NCBI GenBank assembly: GCA_003978675.1
Contig: QNYP01000101.1
Coordinates: 1-18,124, forward strand
DNA length: 18,124 bases
Direction of reading: 5' to 3'
Source of the DNA: Hydrogenothermus sp.
GTDB taxonomy: Bacteria > Aquificota > Aquificia > Aquificales > Hydrogenothermaceae
The position numbers were made by a program, and so were the translations under genes. A model generated the notes under the pieces. That model made no database searches. It was not told the DNA's origin and saw only the letters and a program-made list of their open reading frames with translations. Below, in pieces: positions 7,119 through 14,657 of this stretch; position 1 is the first letter of the stretch, and each line of letters starts with the position of its first letter.

Positions 7119-8027
7119 ATGGTAAGAAGTTTTGTAAATTTTGAAGACTTAAATAAAGATGAAGTTTTAGAAGTTATAGATTATGCATTTTATCTTAAAA
7201 AAAATCCATTTTCAGATAAATCTTTACAAAACAAATCAATTGGTCTTATTTTTATGAAACCTTCAACAAGGACAAGATTATCCTTTGAAGTTGGCGTTTA
7301 TCAAATGGGAGGACAACCTATTTATATACTTGGCTCATCTACACAATTAAGTAGAGGTGAAGATGTAAAAGATACAGCAAGAGTTATGTCTAGATATTTA
7401 GATGGGATTGTAATAAGAACATATTCGCACCAAGAAGTTGAAGACCTTGCAAAATATGGCTCAATTCCAGTCATAAATGCATTAACAGATTATCAGCATC
7501 CTTGTCAGGTTTTAGCAGATTTAATGACAATAAAAGAAAAATTTGGAAAACTTGAAGGATTAAAACTTGCTTATATAGGCGATGGTAATAATATGGCTAA
7601 TACACTATTGATTGCATGTGCAATGGTTGGAATAAATATAGCAATAGCAACTCCACCTATGTATGAACCAAATTCTAAGGCATTGCAAAAAGCATTGGAA
7701 TTTGCAAAAGAAACAAATGTAAGTATAGAAATTACAAATAATCCTCAAGAAGCAGTAAAAAATGCAGATGTTTTATACACAGATGTTTGGGTAAGCATGG
7801 GACAGGAAGGAGAAAAAGATAAAAAGCAAGTTTTTAAAGGATTTACAATAGATAAAAACCTATTAAAACTTGCAAATAAAAATGCTATAGTTATGCACTG
7901 CTTACCTGCCCATAAAGGTGAAGAAATAATGGAAGATGTTTTTGAAGAATTTTCTGATGTTATATTTGAAGAAGCAGAAAACAGATTACATGCTCAAAAA
8001 TCTTTAATGAGTTTTTTATTTAAATAA
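7119..8027 (+). CDS. argF: Ornithine carbamoyltransferase
   Basis: OTCase forms citrulline from ornithine and carbamoyl phosphate in arginine synthesis. The product (302 residues) has the carbamoyl phosphate site Ser-Thr-Arg-Thr-Arg at 49-53 and His-Pro-Cys-Gln at 127-130. The OTCase-specific Asp-x-Trp-x-Ser-Met-Gly at 222-228 and His-Cys-Leu-Pro at 260-263 separate it from aspartate carbamoyltransferase. The ATG at 7119 is preceded by a GGAGG site at about 7107-7111; an in-frame TTG at 7101 lies upstream of that site and is rejected. It is followed 16 bases later by the GltD-like gene, probably in one transcript. Confidence 0.96.
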   Translation: MVRSFVNFEDLNKDEVLEVIDYAFYLKKNPFSDKSLQNKSIGLIFMKPSTRTRLSFEVGVYQMGGQPIYILGSSTQLSRGEDVKDTARVMSRYLDGIVIRTYSHQEVEDLAKYGSIPVINALTDYQHPCQVLADLMTIKEKFGKLEGLKLAYIGDGNNMANTLLIACAMVGINIAIATPPMYEPNSKALQKALEFAKETNVSIEITNNPQEAVKNADVLYTDVWVSMGQEGEKDKKQVFKGFTIDKNLLKLANKNAIVMHCLPAHKGEEIMEDVFEEFSDVIFEEAENRLHAQKSLMSFLFK

Positions 8028-8043
8028 AGGAGGTTGATGCTTA

Positions 8044-9489
8044 ATGGCAGAAAGGAAAAGAAAGAAGTTTAGAAGACATGATAGAAATGAACTTCCTCTC
8101 CTTAATCCAGAAATAAGAAAAAAGTATTTAGATAAAGAATATATTCTAGGATATGGGCATACTGTTGCTTTAGATGAAGCAGATAGATGTATTTTATGTA
8201 AAAAACCTCCTTGCACGCCATCTTGTCCTGTAAATTCTGAGATGGAAAAATGGATAGAGCAAATACAAAAACAAAATATATGGGAAGCCTACAAAATACT
8301 TAGAAGAAATAATCCATTTAGTTCTGTTTGTGGTAGAGTATGTCCTCAAGAGAGATTATGTGAAAGCACTTGCGTATTAACATTTAAAGATAATGGTTTA
8401 TCTGTTGGAATTGGTGGTCTTGAAAGATTTGTTGGTGATAGTGTTAGAATGTCAGGAATAGAGTGGATAGATGAGAAAGAGCCTCCAACAGGAAAGTCTG
8501 TTGGAATTATTGGGGCTGGTCCTGCAGGACTTGCTGCTGCGTACTTTCTAGCAAGAAAAGGACATGATGTAGTAATTTATGAAGCACTGCCTTTTGTTGG
8601 TGGTGTTATGAGATATGGAATACCTCCTGCAAGATTAGATAGAAGAGCATTAGATTTTGAAATAGAGCTTATAAAAAAACTTGGAGTTGAAATAAAAACA
8701 GGTGTAAAAGTAGGTCAAGATATTCCTTTTGAGGAAATAAGAAAAAAACATGATGCAATATTCATTGCTGTTGGTTCCGGTAGAGGCAAAAAAATGGGTA
8801 TTCCAGGAGAAGATTTAAAAGGAGTTTATACTGCTATAGCATTTTTAATGAAAGCTAATGTGGACTATTTAGACCCTATGCTTGCTCCTGAAACAGATGT
8901 GGAATTACCTCAAGGTAAAAAAGTTGCTGTAATTGGTGGAGGTTTTACTGCCGTTGACTGTATGATTACTGCAATAAGACTTGGAAACGAGGCACATTTA
9001 ATATACAGAAGAACTAGAGAAACATCATCAGCAAAAGATGAAGAATGGGATCACCTGGCAGAAGAAGGAGCAGTTTTCCACTGGTTAACTCAACCTTTAG
9101 AAGTTATAGGAAACGAAAAAGGAGAAGTTATTGGTCTTAAATGTATAAAAATGGAGCTTGTTCCTGATGAAAAAGGAGGAAGACCAAAACCTGTTCCAGT
9201 CGAAGGTTCAGAGCATATAATAGAGTGTGATTATGTTATTATGGCAGTAGGTCAGGCAGATAATCCTCTTGCATACAAAGATGTAAAAGGACTAAAAATA
9301 GATAAATGGAATAATTTATCAACTGTAGATGAAAAATTTAGAACAAATATAGAGGGAGTTTTTGCTGGTGGAGATGTTGTTAATGGTGGTGATACAGTGG
9401 TAATGGCAATATCCCATGCTAAGAAAGCATCTGAGGCTATACACGAATATTTAATGACAGGAAAGTGGGAATACACACCTAAAGAATAA
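8044..9489 (+). CDS. GltD/NfnL-family NADPH-dependent flavoprotein, probable homotetrameric glutamate synthase
   Basis: This 481-residue protein has an N-terminal iron-sulfur region with two cysteine groups (49, 52, 57, 61 and 96, 100, 106, 110). An FAD-binding Gly-Ala-Gly-Pro-Ala-Gly at 157-162, an NAD(P)H-binding Gly-Gly-Gly at 298-300 and a C-terminal Ala-Gly-Gly-Asp motif follow. This is the architecture of the glutamate synthase small subunit and of its stand-alone relatives: 'homotetrameric NADPH glutamate synthase' and NfnL (SudA-type) ferredoxin:NADP oxidoreductases. No gltB large subunit or nfnS partner is adjacent, so the exact reaction is open. Position after argF suggests nitrogen metabolism. 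The ATG at 8044 follows a strong AAAGGAGG site that overlaps the argF stop. Confidence 0.85.
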   Translation: MAERKRKKFRRHDRNELPLLNPEIRKKYLDKEYILGYGHTVALDEADRCILCKKPPCTPSCPVNSEMEKWIEQIQKQNIWEAYKILRRNNPFSSVCGRVCPQERLCESTCVLTFKDNGLSVGIGGLERFVGDSVRMSGIEWIDEKEPPTGKSVGIIGAGPAGLAAAYFLARKGHDVVIYEALPFVGGVMRYGIPPARLDRRALDFEIELIKKLGVEIKTGVKVGQDIPFEEIRKKHDAIFIAVGSGRGKKMGIPGEDLKGVYTAIAFLMKANVDYLDPMLAPETDVELPQGKKVAVIGGGFTAVDCMITAIRLGNEAHLIYRRTRETSSAKDEEWDHLAEEGAVFHWLTQPLEVIGNEKGEVIGLKCIKMELVPDEKGGRPKPVPVEGSEHIIECDYVIMAVGQADNPLAYKDVKGLKIDKWNNLSTVDEKFRTNIEGVFAGGDVVNGGDTVVMAISHAKKASEAIHEYLMTGKWEYTPKE

Positions 9490-9535
9490 AATAGTTGTGT
9501 CTTTCCCTCTTTCTTTTTCTTAAGTTTTAACTTTA

Positions 9536-10276
9536 TTATTGCGTTGAATTTTCTAAATAATTTTTAAATCTTTCATAATCCTCATAAGTATCAATTCCTA
9601 TTGTATCTTTTGTTGCCCTTATCATTTTTATTTTATAGCCACTATATAAAAGCCTTAGTTGTTCTAATTTTTCTATTTGCTCTATTTGTGGAGATTCTAG
9701 ATTATAAGCAAAGTCAAGTAAAACATTTCTTTTGTATCCATAAACTCCAATATGTTTATTAGCCATTGAAAGTTTTTTTAGTCCTTCAAATGATATATCT
9801 CTCGGGTATGGAATATGACTTCTTGAAAAATAAAGAGCATAGTTATTTTTATCCATTACTACCTTTACAACATTTGGATTTTTAAAATCTTCTTCATTTT
9901 CTATTGGATAATATAACGAAACACAATCCTCATTCTCTAAAGTTTTTGCAATGTTATCTATATCATTGGCAGATACTGTTGGTTCGTCTCCCTGAACATT
10001 TATTATTATTTCATCTGATATATTTTGAGCAACATATGCAATTCTATCGCTACCGCAACTAATACACATAGGTGTAATAACAACTTCTACAGGTAAATCA
10101 TAAAGAGCGTTTTGGATTTCTATGCTATCTGTTGCAACTATAACTTTGTCTATATTTTTGGCTTTTAAACAATTTGATACTGTCCAGTAAATAATAGGTT
10201 TGTCTTTTACTTTGAGAAGAAGTTTATCTTTTAATCTTGTAGAGCCTCTTCTTGCAGGTATTATTACAGTTGCCAT
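9536..10276 (-). CDS. kdsB: CMP-Kdo synthetase (3-deoxy-manno-octulosonate cytidylyltransferase)
   Basis: KdsB activates Kdo with CTP for attachment to lipid A, so the cell has a Gram-negative outer membrane with LPS. The 246-residue product begins with the nucleotide-binding run Ile-Ile-Pro-Ala-Arg-Arg-Gly-Ser-Thr-Arg-Leu and has Val-Ala-Thr-Asp-Ser, Asn-Val-Gln-Gly-Asp-Glu-Pro, and Tyr-Phe-Ser-Arg-Ser-x-Ile-Pro-Tyr-Pro-Arg, all standard KdsB features. The ATG at 10276 has an AAGGAT site upstream. It is convergent with the GltD-like gene (46-base gap with no convincing hairpin terminator) and divergent from the radical SAM gene. Confidence 0.96.
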   Translation of the reverse strand: MATVIIPARRGSTRLKDKLLLKVKDKPIIYWTVSNCLKAKNIDKVIVATDSIEIQNALYDLPVEVVITPMCISCGSDRIAYVAQNISDEIIINVQGDEPTVSANDIDNIAKTLENEDCVSLYYPIENEEDFKNPNVVKVVMDKNNYALYFSRSHIPYPRDISFEGLKKLSMANKHIGVYGYKRNVLLDFAYNLESPQIEQIEKLEQLRLLYSGYKIKMIRATKDTIGIDTYEDYERFKNYLENSTQ

Positions 10277-10296
10277 TTAATATCCTTTTTATTTTA

Positions 10297-10305
10297 AGTA
10301 TACCA
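10297..10305 (-). promoter_or_regulatory. Extended -10 promoter candidate for kdsB
   Basis: Read on the minus strand, TGGTATACT gives an extended -10 (TG, one base, TATACT) about 20 bases before the kdsB ATG. The implied leader is about 14 bases and contains the AAGGAT ribosome site. There is no clear -35, which is common for extended -10 promoters. Confidence 0.38.
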
Positions 10306-10320
10306 AAAATAATTTTAGCG

Positions 10321-10348
10321 TTGCATTGTTAAATTTTTGCATTATATT
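10321..10348 (+). promoter_or_regulatory. Sigma-70-like promoter candidate for the radical SAM gene
   Basis: TTGCAT at 10321-10326 and TATATT at 10343-10348 are separated by 16 bases, which would place transcription start about 25 bases ahead of the ATG at 10380. Both elements are imperfect matches. TTGCATT is repeated at 10337-10343, so the alignment is not certain. Confidence 0.42.
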
Positions 10349-10379
10349 ACAAGCAAAATATTTTTTTAGGTGTGTAGAA

Positions 10380-11405
10380 ATGAAAGTTTTAGCTTGGATG
10401 TCTGAAAAAAAGGAAAATGGAAAAGTGCTATGTAAAGCATGCAATCAGAGATGTATTTTAGATAAAGGAGAACTTGGAAAATGTGGTATTAGAGTTGTGG
10501 GAGAAGATGGTAATTTATACTTAACAACATATGGACTTGTTGCTGCTTATAATGTTGACCCTGTTGAAAAAAAACCCCTTTATCATTTCTTACCATCTAC
10601 ACCTATTTTGTCTATTGGAACTGTTGGATGTAATATGAGTTGTGAATTCTGCCAAAATTGGGAAATTTCACAATATCCACAAACTCATGATGGAGAAGTT
10701 TTTGGAACAACTCTTATGCCACAAACTGTTGTAAATATTTGCAAAACTCATGGTATTCCTTCAATAGCATACACTTACAATGAACCAGTGGTTTTCTTTG
10801 AGTATGCTTACGATACTATGAAACTTGCTAAGGAAAATGGAATAAAAAATGTGTTTGTATCAAGTGGATATGAAACAAAAGAAGCACTGGAAGTTTTAAA
10901 GCCGTATTTAGATGCTATGAATATAGACTTAAAAGCTTTTAATGATGGTTTTTATAAAAATATTGTAGGAGCTAGATTAAAACCTGTTTTAAAAACAATA
11001 GAGCATGCAAAAGAACTAGGTATATGGGTGGAATTAACAACATTAATAATTCCAGGATATAATGATAGCAAAGAGGAATTAGAAAAAGCAGCAAAATGGA
11101 TCGCATCCATAGATAAAAATATACCCTGGCACTTATCTAGATTTTTCCCTGCGTGGAAAATACAAAATGTTCCACCAACACCTGTTGAAACTTTAAAAAT
11201 GGCTTATGAAATTGGAAAAGAAGCAGGATTAAACTATGTTTATGTTGGAAACCTAGATGATGAAGATAGGGCATCTACATATTGTCCAAATTGTGGTTTT
11301 AGGGTTATAGATAGAAGTGGTCATTTAGGACAATATGTAATAAATCATTTAGAAGATGGAAAATGTCTAAAATGTAAAACTAAAATTGCAGGGGTTTGGG
11401 ATTAG
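10380..11405 (+). CDS. amrS: AmmeMemoRadiSam system radical SAM enzyme
   Basis: A 341-residue radical SAM protein. The cluster motif is Cys84-x3-Cys88-x2-Cys91, within Gly-Cys-Asn-Met-Ser-Cys-Glu-Phe-Cys-Gln-Asn. Extra cysteines at the N-terminus (18, 21, 25, 35) and a C-terminal Cys302-x2-Cys305...Cys329-x2-Cys332 zinc-ribbon-like pair, ending Ala-Gly-Val-Trp, are typical of the PflA-like enzyme of the AmmeMemoRadiSam set (with AMMECR1 and Memo proteins). The family's substrate is not firmly known. The partners are not in this window. The ATG at 10380 is chosen over an in-frame ATG at 10326, because the added 18 residues do not belong to the family and that codon overlaps the proposed promoter. 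The gene ends overlapping the convergent motB by 4 bases. Confidence 0.88.
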   Translation: MKVLAWMSEKKENGKVLCKACNQRCILDKGELGKCGIRVVGEDGNLYLTTYGLVAAYNVDPVEKKPLYHFLPSTPILSIGTVGCNMSCEFCQNWEISQYPQTHDGEVFGTTLMPQTVVNICKTHGIPSIAYTYNEPVVFFEYAYDTMKLAKENGIKNVFVSSGYETKEALEVLKPYLDAMNIDLKAFNDGFYKNIVGARLKPVLKTIEHAKELGIWVELTTLIIPGYNDSKEELEKAAKWIASIDKNIPWHLSRFFPAWKIQNVPPTPVETLKMAYEIGKEAGLNYVYVGNLDDEDRASTYCPNCGFRVIDRSGHLGQYVINHLEDGKCLKCKTKIAGVWD

Positions 11406-12121
11406 TGATTCCTTTGTTTTTTTTCATCTTTTAAAAGGTCTGGTCTTTTTTGCTCTACTTCTAAAAATATTTCTACTCTATCATTCATTCTTTGTAGTAT
11501 AGGGTTTCTCCATCTATATATAGGCTTGTTATCTCCATATGCTTCTATTGCAATTTTTTTTGGGTCTATCCCTTGTTTAATTAAAATATCTGCTAAAACA
11601 AGAGCTCTTTTCATAGATAAGTCCCATGCATCTTTTACTCCGGCAGGTAATTTTCTTTTGTTGTGAACTACTGCATGACCTGTAACTCTTATCTGAGCAA
11701 ATGGTTTTTGATACTTTTTTAGTTCTTTTGCTATCTCTATTATAGCCTTTTTTGCCTCTGGCTTTAGCCTATAGCTATCTTCATAAAAAGCTATGTCATT
11801 AAAAAGCCTAATAAGGACATAGTTAGATATTACATCGATTTGATAAGCATATATAGGTAAAAGCCTTTTTATTCTTTTCCTAACAATCTTTGCAACCTCT
11901 TCCTTTAACATGCTAATAGGAGGAACTACAGCTACTGTTTTTACACTTTCTTTTGGTCTTTCTCCCTGAAAGTACCATAAGAATTTCATAAGTTTTTTTA
12001 CATCCATAACAGTCATTGCATAAAGCAAAATAAAGAAAGTTAAAAGTAAAGACATTAAATCACTAAAACTTATAAGCCATCCAGGAGCTGGTGGACATTC
12101 TACCTTTTTTCTTCTTGGCAT
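11402..12121 (-). CDS. MotB-like stator protein 2, divergent peptidoglycan-binding domain
   Basis: This 239-residue protein has MotB architecture: a basic N-terminus, one membrane helix (about 15-37) bearing the ion-carrying aspartate Asp21, a periplasmic linker, and a C-terminal OmpA/MotB-like domain from about residue 105. The domain is unusual. The conserved Gly-His-Thr-Asp is Gly-His-Ala-Val (148-151), so the diaminopimelate-contacting Asp is missing. The loop to the following Arg172 is about six residues longer than normal, and the closing Asn-Arg-Arg-Val-Glu is Asn-Asp-Arg-Val-Glu. The N-terminus (Met-Pro-Arg-Arg-Lys-Lys-Val-Glu-Cys) closely matches the upstream MotB. It starts 9 bases after that gene and is last in the cassette. 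It may form mixed stators or have a related motor role. Confidence 0.88.
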   Translation of the reverse strand: MPRRKKVECPPAPGWLISFSDLMSLLLTFFILLYAMTVMDVKKLMKFLWYFQGERPKESVKTVAVVPPISMLKEEVAKIVRKRIKRLLPIYAYQIDVISNYVLIRLFNDIAFYEDSYRLKPEAKKAIIEIAKELKKYQKPFAQIRVTGHAVVHNKRKLPAGVKDAWDLSMKRALVLADILIKQGIDPKKIAIEAYGDNKPIYRWRNPILQRMNDRVEIFLEVEQKRPDLLKDEKKQRNH

Positions 12122-12130
12122 ATTTTCACC

Positions 12131-12829
12131 TTAAAAATCTTTTGTTTCTATAACAAATTCAACTCTTCTATTTTTTGCTCTTCCTTTTGCTGTTTTATTT
12201 GAAGCAATAGGTCTAAATGGTCCATATCCTCTAACAAACATTAATCTCTTAGGATAACCACATTTTTGAAAAATTTTCATAACAGATAAAGCTCTTGCAA
12301 GGGAAAGTTCTAAGTTAAACTTATAACTACCTGTGCTATCAGTATGTCCTTCTATAACTAAAGGAAATTCTGCAACTTTTAATCTTTTGCAAATTTCTAA
12401 AATATATGGAATTGCAGACTTCAAAGGTTTGGCACTTCCAACAGGAAACATTTTATCTGTATTTACCCTAAATCTAATTTTTGAACCGTGGCTTTCTATT
12501 TCTGCATATATACCTGCTTTTTGTAAACTTTCCCTAAGTTCTGCTAATGCTTTTTGAAGTTTTTGCCTTTTATTCTTTTTACGAGGATACATATCTTTAA
12601 ACTCTACAGGAGTATTACTCTCTTTTAGGATTTTTTCTTCTAGGAAAACTTTTCTACCACCTAGATATTCTGTAAATCCTTTTATTACCATATGGAATTT
12701 TTCTAGAGATATTGTTCCCATTGAAAAAAGGAGTATAAAAAACGTTAGAACAAGGGACATTAAGTCCCCAAAACTTATTAGCCAAGCAGGTATAGTTTTA
12801 CATTCAACCTGTTTTTTCTTGCGAGGCAA
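12131..12829 (-). CDS. motB: Flagellar stator protein MotB
   Basis: MotB anchors the stator to peptidoglycan and forms the ion channel with MotA in the inner membrane. The 232-residue product has a membrane helix (about 16-38) with the channel aspartate Asp22, and a C-terminal OmpA domain with a complete peptidoglycan-binding set: Gly-His-Thr-Asp (161-164), Leu-Ser-x-x-Arg-Ala (R179, 15 residues after Asp164) and Asn-Arg-Arg-Val-Glu (220-224). The start is a TTG at 12829, directly after the motA stop with no spacer. It is supported by a GGTGAAGAG site and because the N-terminus then aligns with its paralogue downstream. No ATG is available before the membrane helix. Confidence 0.93.
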   Translation of the reverse strand: MPRKKKQVECKTIPAWLISFGDLMSLVLTFFILLFSMGTISLEKFHMVIKGFTEYLGGRKVFLEEKILKESNTPVEFKDMYPRKKNKRQKLQKALAELRESLQKAGIYAEIESHGSKIRFRVNTDKMFPVGSAKPLKSAIPYILEICKRLKVAEFPLVIEGHTDSTGSYKFNLELSLARALSVMKIFQKCGYPKRLMFVRGYGPFRPIASNKTAKGRAKNRRVEFVIETKDF

Positions 12830-13591
12830 TTACTCTTCACCACCTTCTATACCAAAAAGAGTTTTGACTTTTGCTCTAAACATATTAGGGTTCATTCCTT
12901 TATCTATGGCGTCTACAGTTAGTAAATATGCTTCTTTTACCAGTAAAACAACATCTTTATAGTATTTAAGTTTCTTTGCTACAGGAATTGCCAATGCGTT
13001 TGCTAAAATAGCACCATAAAGGGTAGTTATCATTGCAACTGCCATACCGGGTCCCAGTGCAGATGGGTCATCAAGGTTTTGTAGCATCTGAATAAGACCA
13101 ACAAGGGTTCCTATCATACCAAATGCTGGGAATAATTCTCCAAGAGCATCCCATACAGAAACTTCAGTTGATAAATCCTGCTCTATCTTCATAAGTGCTG
13201 CTTCTGCATTACTTTTTATTTCTTCTATTTCTACACCATCTACAAGCATTCTCATCATATCACCAAAAAACGGGTCTCTTTCATAGTAATTATCTATTTC
13301 TGCTTCAAGGGATAAAATTCCATCTTTTCTAACTTTTGAAACTATATCAGTTAAAAAATCTATAGTTTCGTTTAAATCTGGAATAGGGGGTTTAAAAGCC
13401 TTTCCTATAGCTTTAACTCCTTTTAAAAATTCAGGTAAAGGGTAGGAAGCTAAAGATGCAGAAAGACCTCCTCCAACTGTCATAAGTAAAGATGGAATAT
13501 TAACAAAAGCTCCAGGGCTACCACCCATAACAATAGAAATAATAATAAGTAAAAATGCTGCTCCTATACCAATTAGCGTAGCTATATCCAT
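12830..13591 (-). CDS. motA: Flagellar stator protein MotA (PomA-like)
   Basis: MotA is the four-helix, ion-conducting stator subunit that pushes on the rotor. This 253-residue protein has hydrophobic segments near 3-21, 29-49, 150-170 and 180-205. It has the cytoplasmic charged residues Arg88, Lys89 and Glu96 that contact FliG, the channel proline Pro155, and Asp-Asp-Pro-x-x-x-Gly-Pro followed by Ile-Thr-Thr-Leu-Tyr-Gly. Thr162 and Thr190 fall where the Na+-type PomA has its ion-selecting threonines, and the protein has the same length as PomA. This makes a Na+-driven motor plausible. It begins 4 bases after the PilZ gene, with an AAGGG site overlapping that gene's end. Confidence 0.94.
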   Translation of the reverse strand: MDIATLIGIGAAFLLIIISIVMGGSPGAFVNIPSLLMTVGGGLSASLASYPLPEFLKGVKAIGKAFKPPIPDLNETIDFLTDIVSKVRKDGILSLEAEIDNYYERDPFFGDMMRMLVDGVEIEEIKSNAEAALMKIEQDLSTEVSVWDALGELFPAFGMIGTLVGLIQMLQNLDDPSALGPGMAVAMITTLYGAILANALAIPVAKKLKYYKDVVLLVKEAYLLTVDAIDKGMNPNMFRAKVKTLFGIEGGEE

Positions 13592-13595
13592 CTAA

Positions 13596-14651
13596 CTAAC
13601 CCTTTTGCATTTGTTTATATTTTTTCATAAGTTCCATTTGTTTATCTTGTATAAACTGGCCTAAAAAGGCTTCGTCTTTTTTATCAATTTCTTTAAATTC
13701 AACTCCAAAACAAATTTTCGAGTCTCTGTTTTGAATGTTTCTAATAATACCTTTTACATTTATTGTTTCTTCAGAGATTTTTATATAAGTTTCTATTTCT
13801 TGATTTATTGAAAGCTTTTGAACAAATTCTTCATCGGCTTTAGATAAGCAGAACTTAAATCCACTTGTGCTTATATTCTCTGTTAAAGCTTCAAAAGAAA
13901 CAATGTTCCCATTTTCATCTATAAGTTTGATATTTACAGGGAGTTCAGCTTTTATTCTTATATCTTTTCTTCTTTGATTTCTAACTAAATTAAATGTATG
14001 AGGGATTTTTATAACTTTTCTTCCCATATCTATAAATGTTTCTATAATTTCTCCTTCAAACACATAAACAGCATCTTCTTGTCTTAAAAATGTAATCTTT
14101 ACAGTTTGCCCTTCTTTTACAGTAGGATTTCCTTCAAGAATAGACCAATACATATAAAGTTCATCTTTATCTGTTAAAGCGACTGGATAACTTTTCCCTT
14201 CAAATAGTAGAGTTCCATTTTGAAAAATTTCTATATCTTTAGTTGAAACCAATGGCATAAAAGGAGGAATACTATCAAAACCTAGTGCCCTTCTCATATC
14301 TCTTATCATATTTTCATCAAAATTAGGATTTTCTTTTATATATTCATCGATTACCTTTTCAAAAGTTGCTTTAACTTCTAGAGAAAGGTATGGATCTCTA
14401 TCTAACTTTTTTGAATATTCCCATAGAATTTCTCCTTCTTTTTCTTTAAGACCTAAATCTACAACGGTTTTTATAAAATGAGCTTTTTGTCTTTTTATAG
14501 ATAGTACTTTTTTTATGTAATTTCCTAAAGTTAAGGCTAAAGCAATAAAAGAAAAGATAAAAACAACAAGAAGAATGCCTTCAATAGTTAATCCTTCAGA
14601 TGTAGCTTTTCTAAACGAATCAGCAAGTATATTTACCCTTTGGTCTTCCAT
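13596..14651 (-). CDS. Membrane-anchored PilZ-domain c-di-GMP receptor, probable flagellar brake
   Basis: This 351-residue protein has one membrane helix near 22-42, a helical cytoplasmic stretch, then two beta-rich parts in the order of YcgR-like proteins: an N-terminal barrel (about 135-220) and a PilZ domain (about 224-330). The PilZ domain carries both c-di-GMP motifs: Arg228-Lys-Asp-Ile-Arg232 (RxxxR) and Asn259-Ile-Ser-Thr-Ser-Gly264 (D/N-x-S-x-x-G). YcgR and MotI bind stators or rotor and slow the motor when c-di-GMP is high. Its place immediately before motA makes a brake role likely. Unlike YcgR it is membrane-anchored. The ribosome site overlaps the ispH stop, so its translation is probably coupled to ispH. 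Confidence 0.85.
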   Translation of the reverse strand: MEDQRVNILADSFRKATSEGLTIEGILLVVFIFSFIALALTLGNYIKKVLSIKRQKAHFIKTVVDLGLKEKEGEILWEYSKKLDRDPYLSLEVKATFEKVIDEYIKENPNFDENMIRDMRRALGFDSIPPFMPLVSTKDIEIFQNGTLLFEGKSYPVALTDKDELYMYWSILEGNPTVKEGQTVKITFLRQEDAVYVFEGEIIETFIDMGRKVIKIPHTFNLVRNQRRKDIRIKAELPVNIKLIDENGNIVSFEALTENISTSGFKFCLSKADEEFVQKLSINQEIETYIKISEETINVKGIIRNIQNRDSKICFGVEFKEIDKKDEAFLGQFIQDKQMELMKKYKQMQKG

Positions 14652-14657
14652 AAAACT

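Noticed and set aside
9522..9533. AAGTT-TT-AACTT hairpin between the GltD-like gene and kdsB
   Set aside because: The loop is only two bases and the stem is all weak pairs; with a realistic loop the stem is four pairs and there is no T-run. It is too weak to call a terminator.
10326..10379. Upstream ATG extension of the radical SAM gene
   Set aside because: The added 18 residues do not resemble the family's N-terminus, and the ATG overlaps the proposed promoter. The ATG at 10380 gives the expected protein start.
12333..12557. Plus-strand frame opposite motB
   Set aside because: It is the antisense shadow of the MotB OmpA domain and shows no independent coding evidence.
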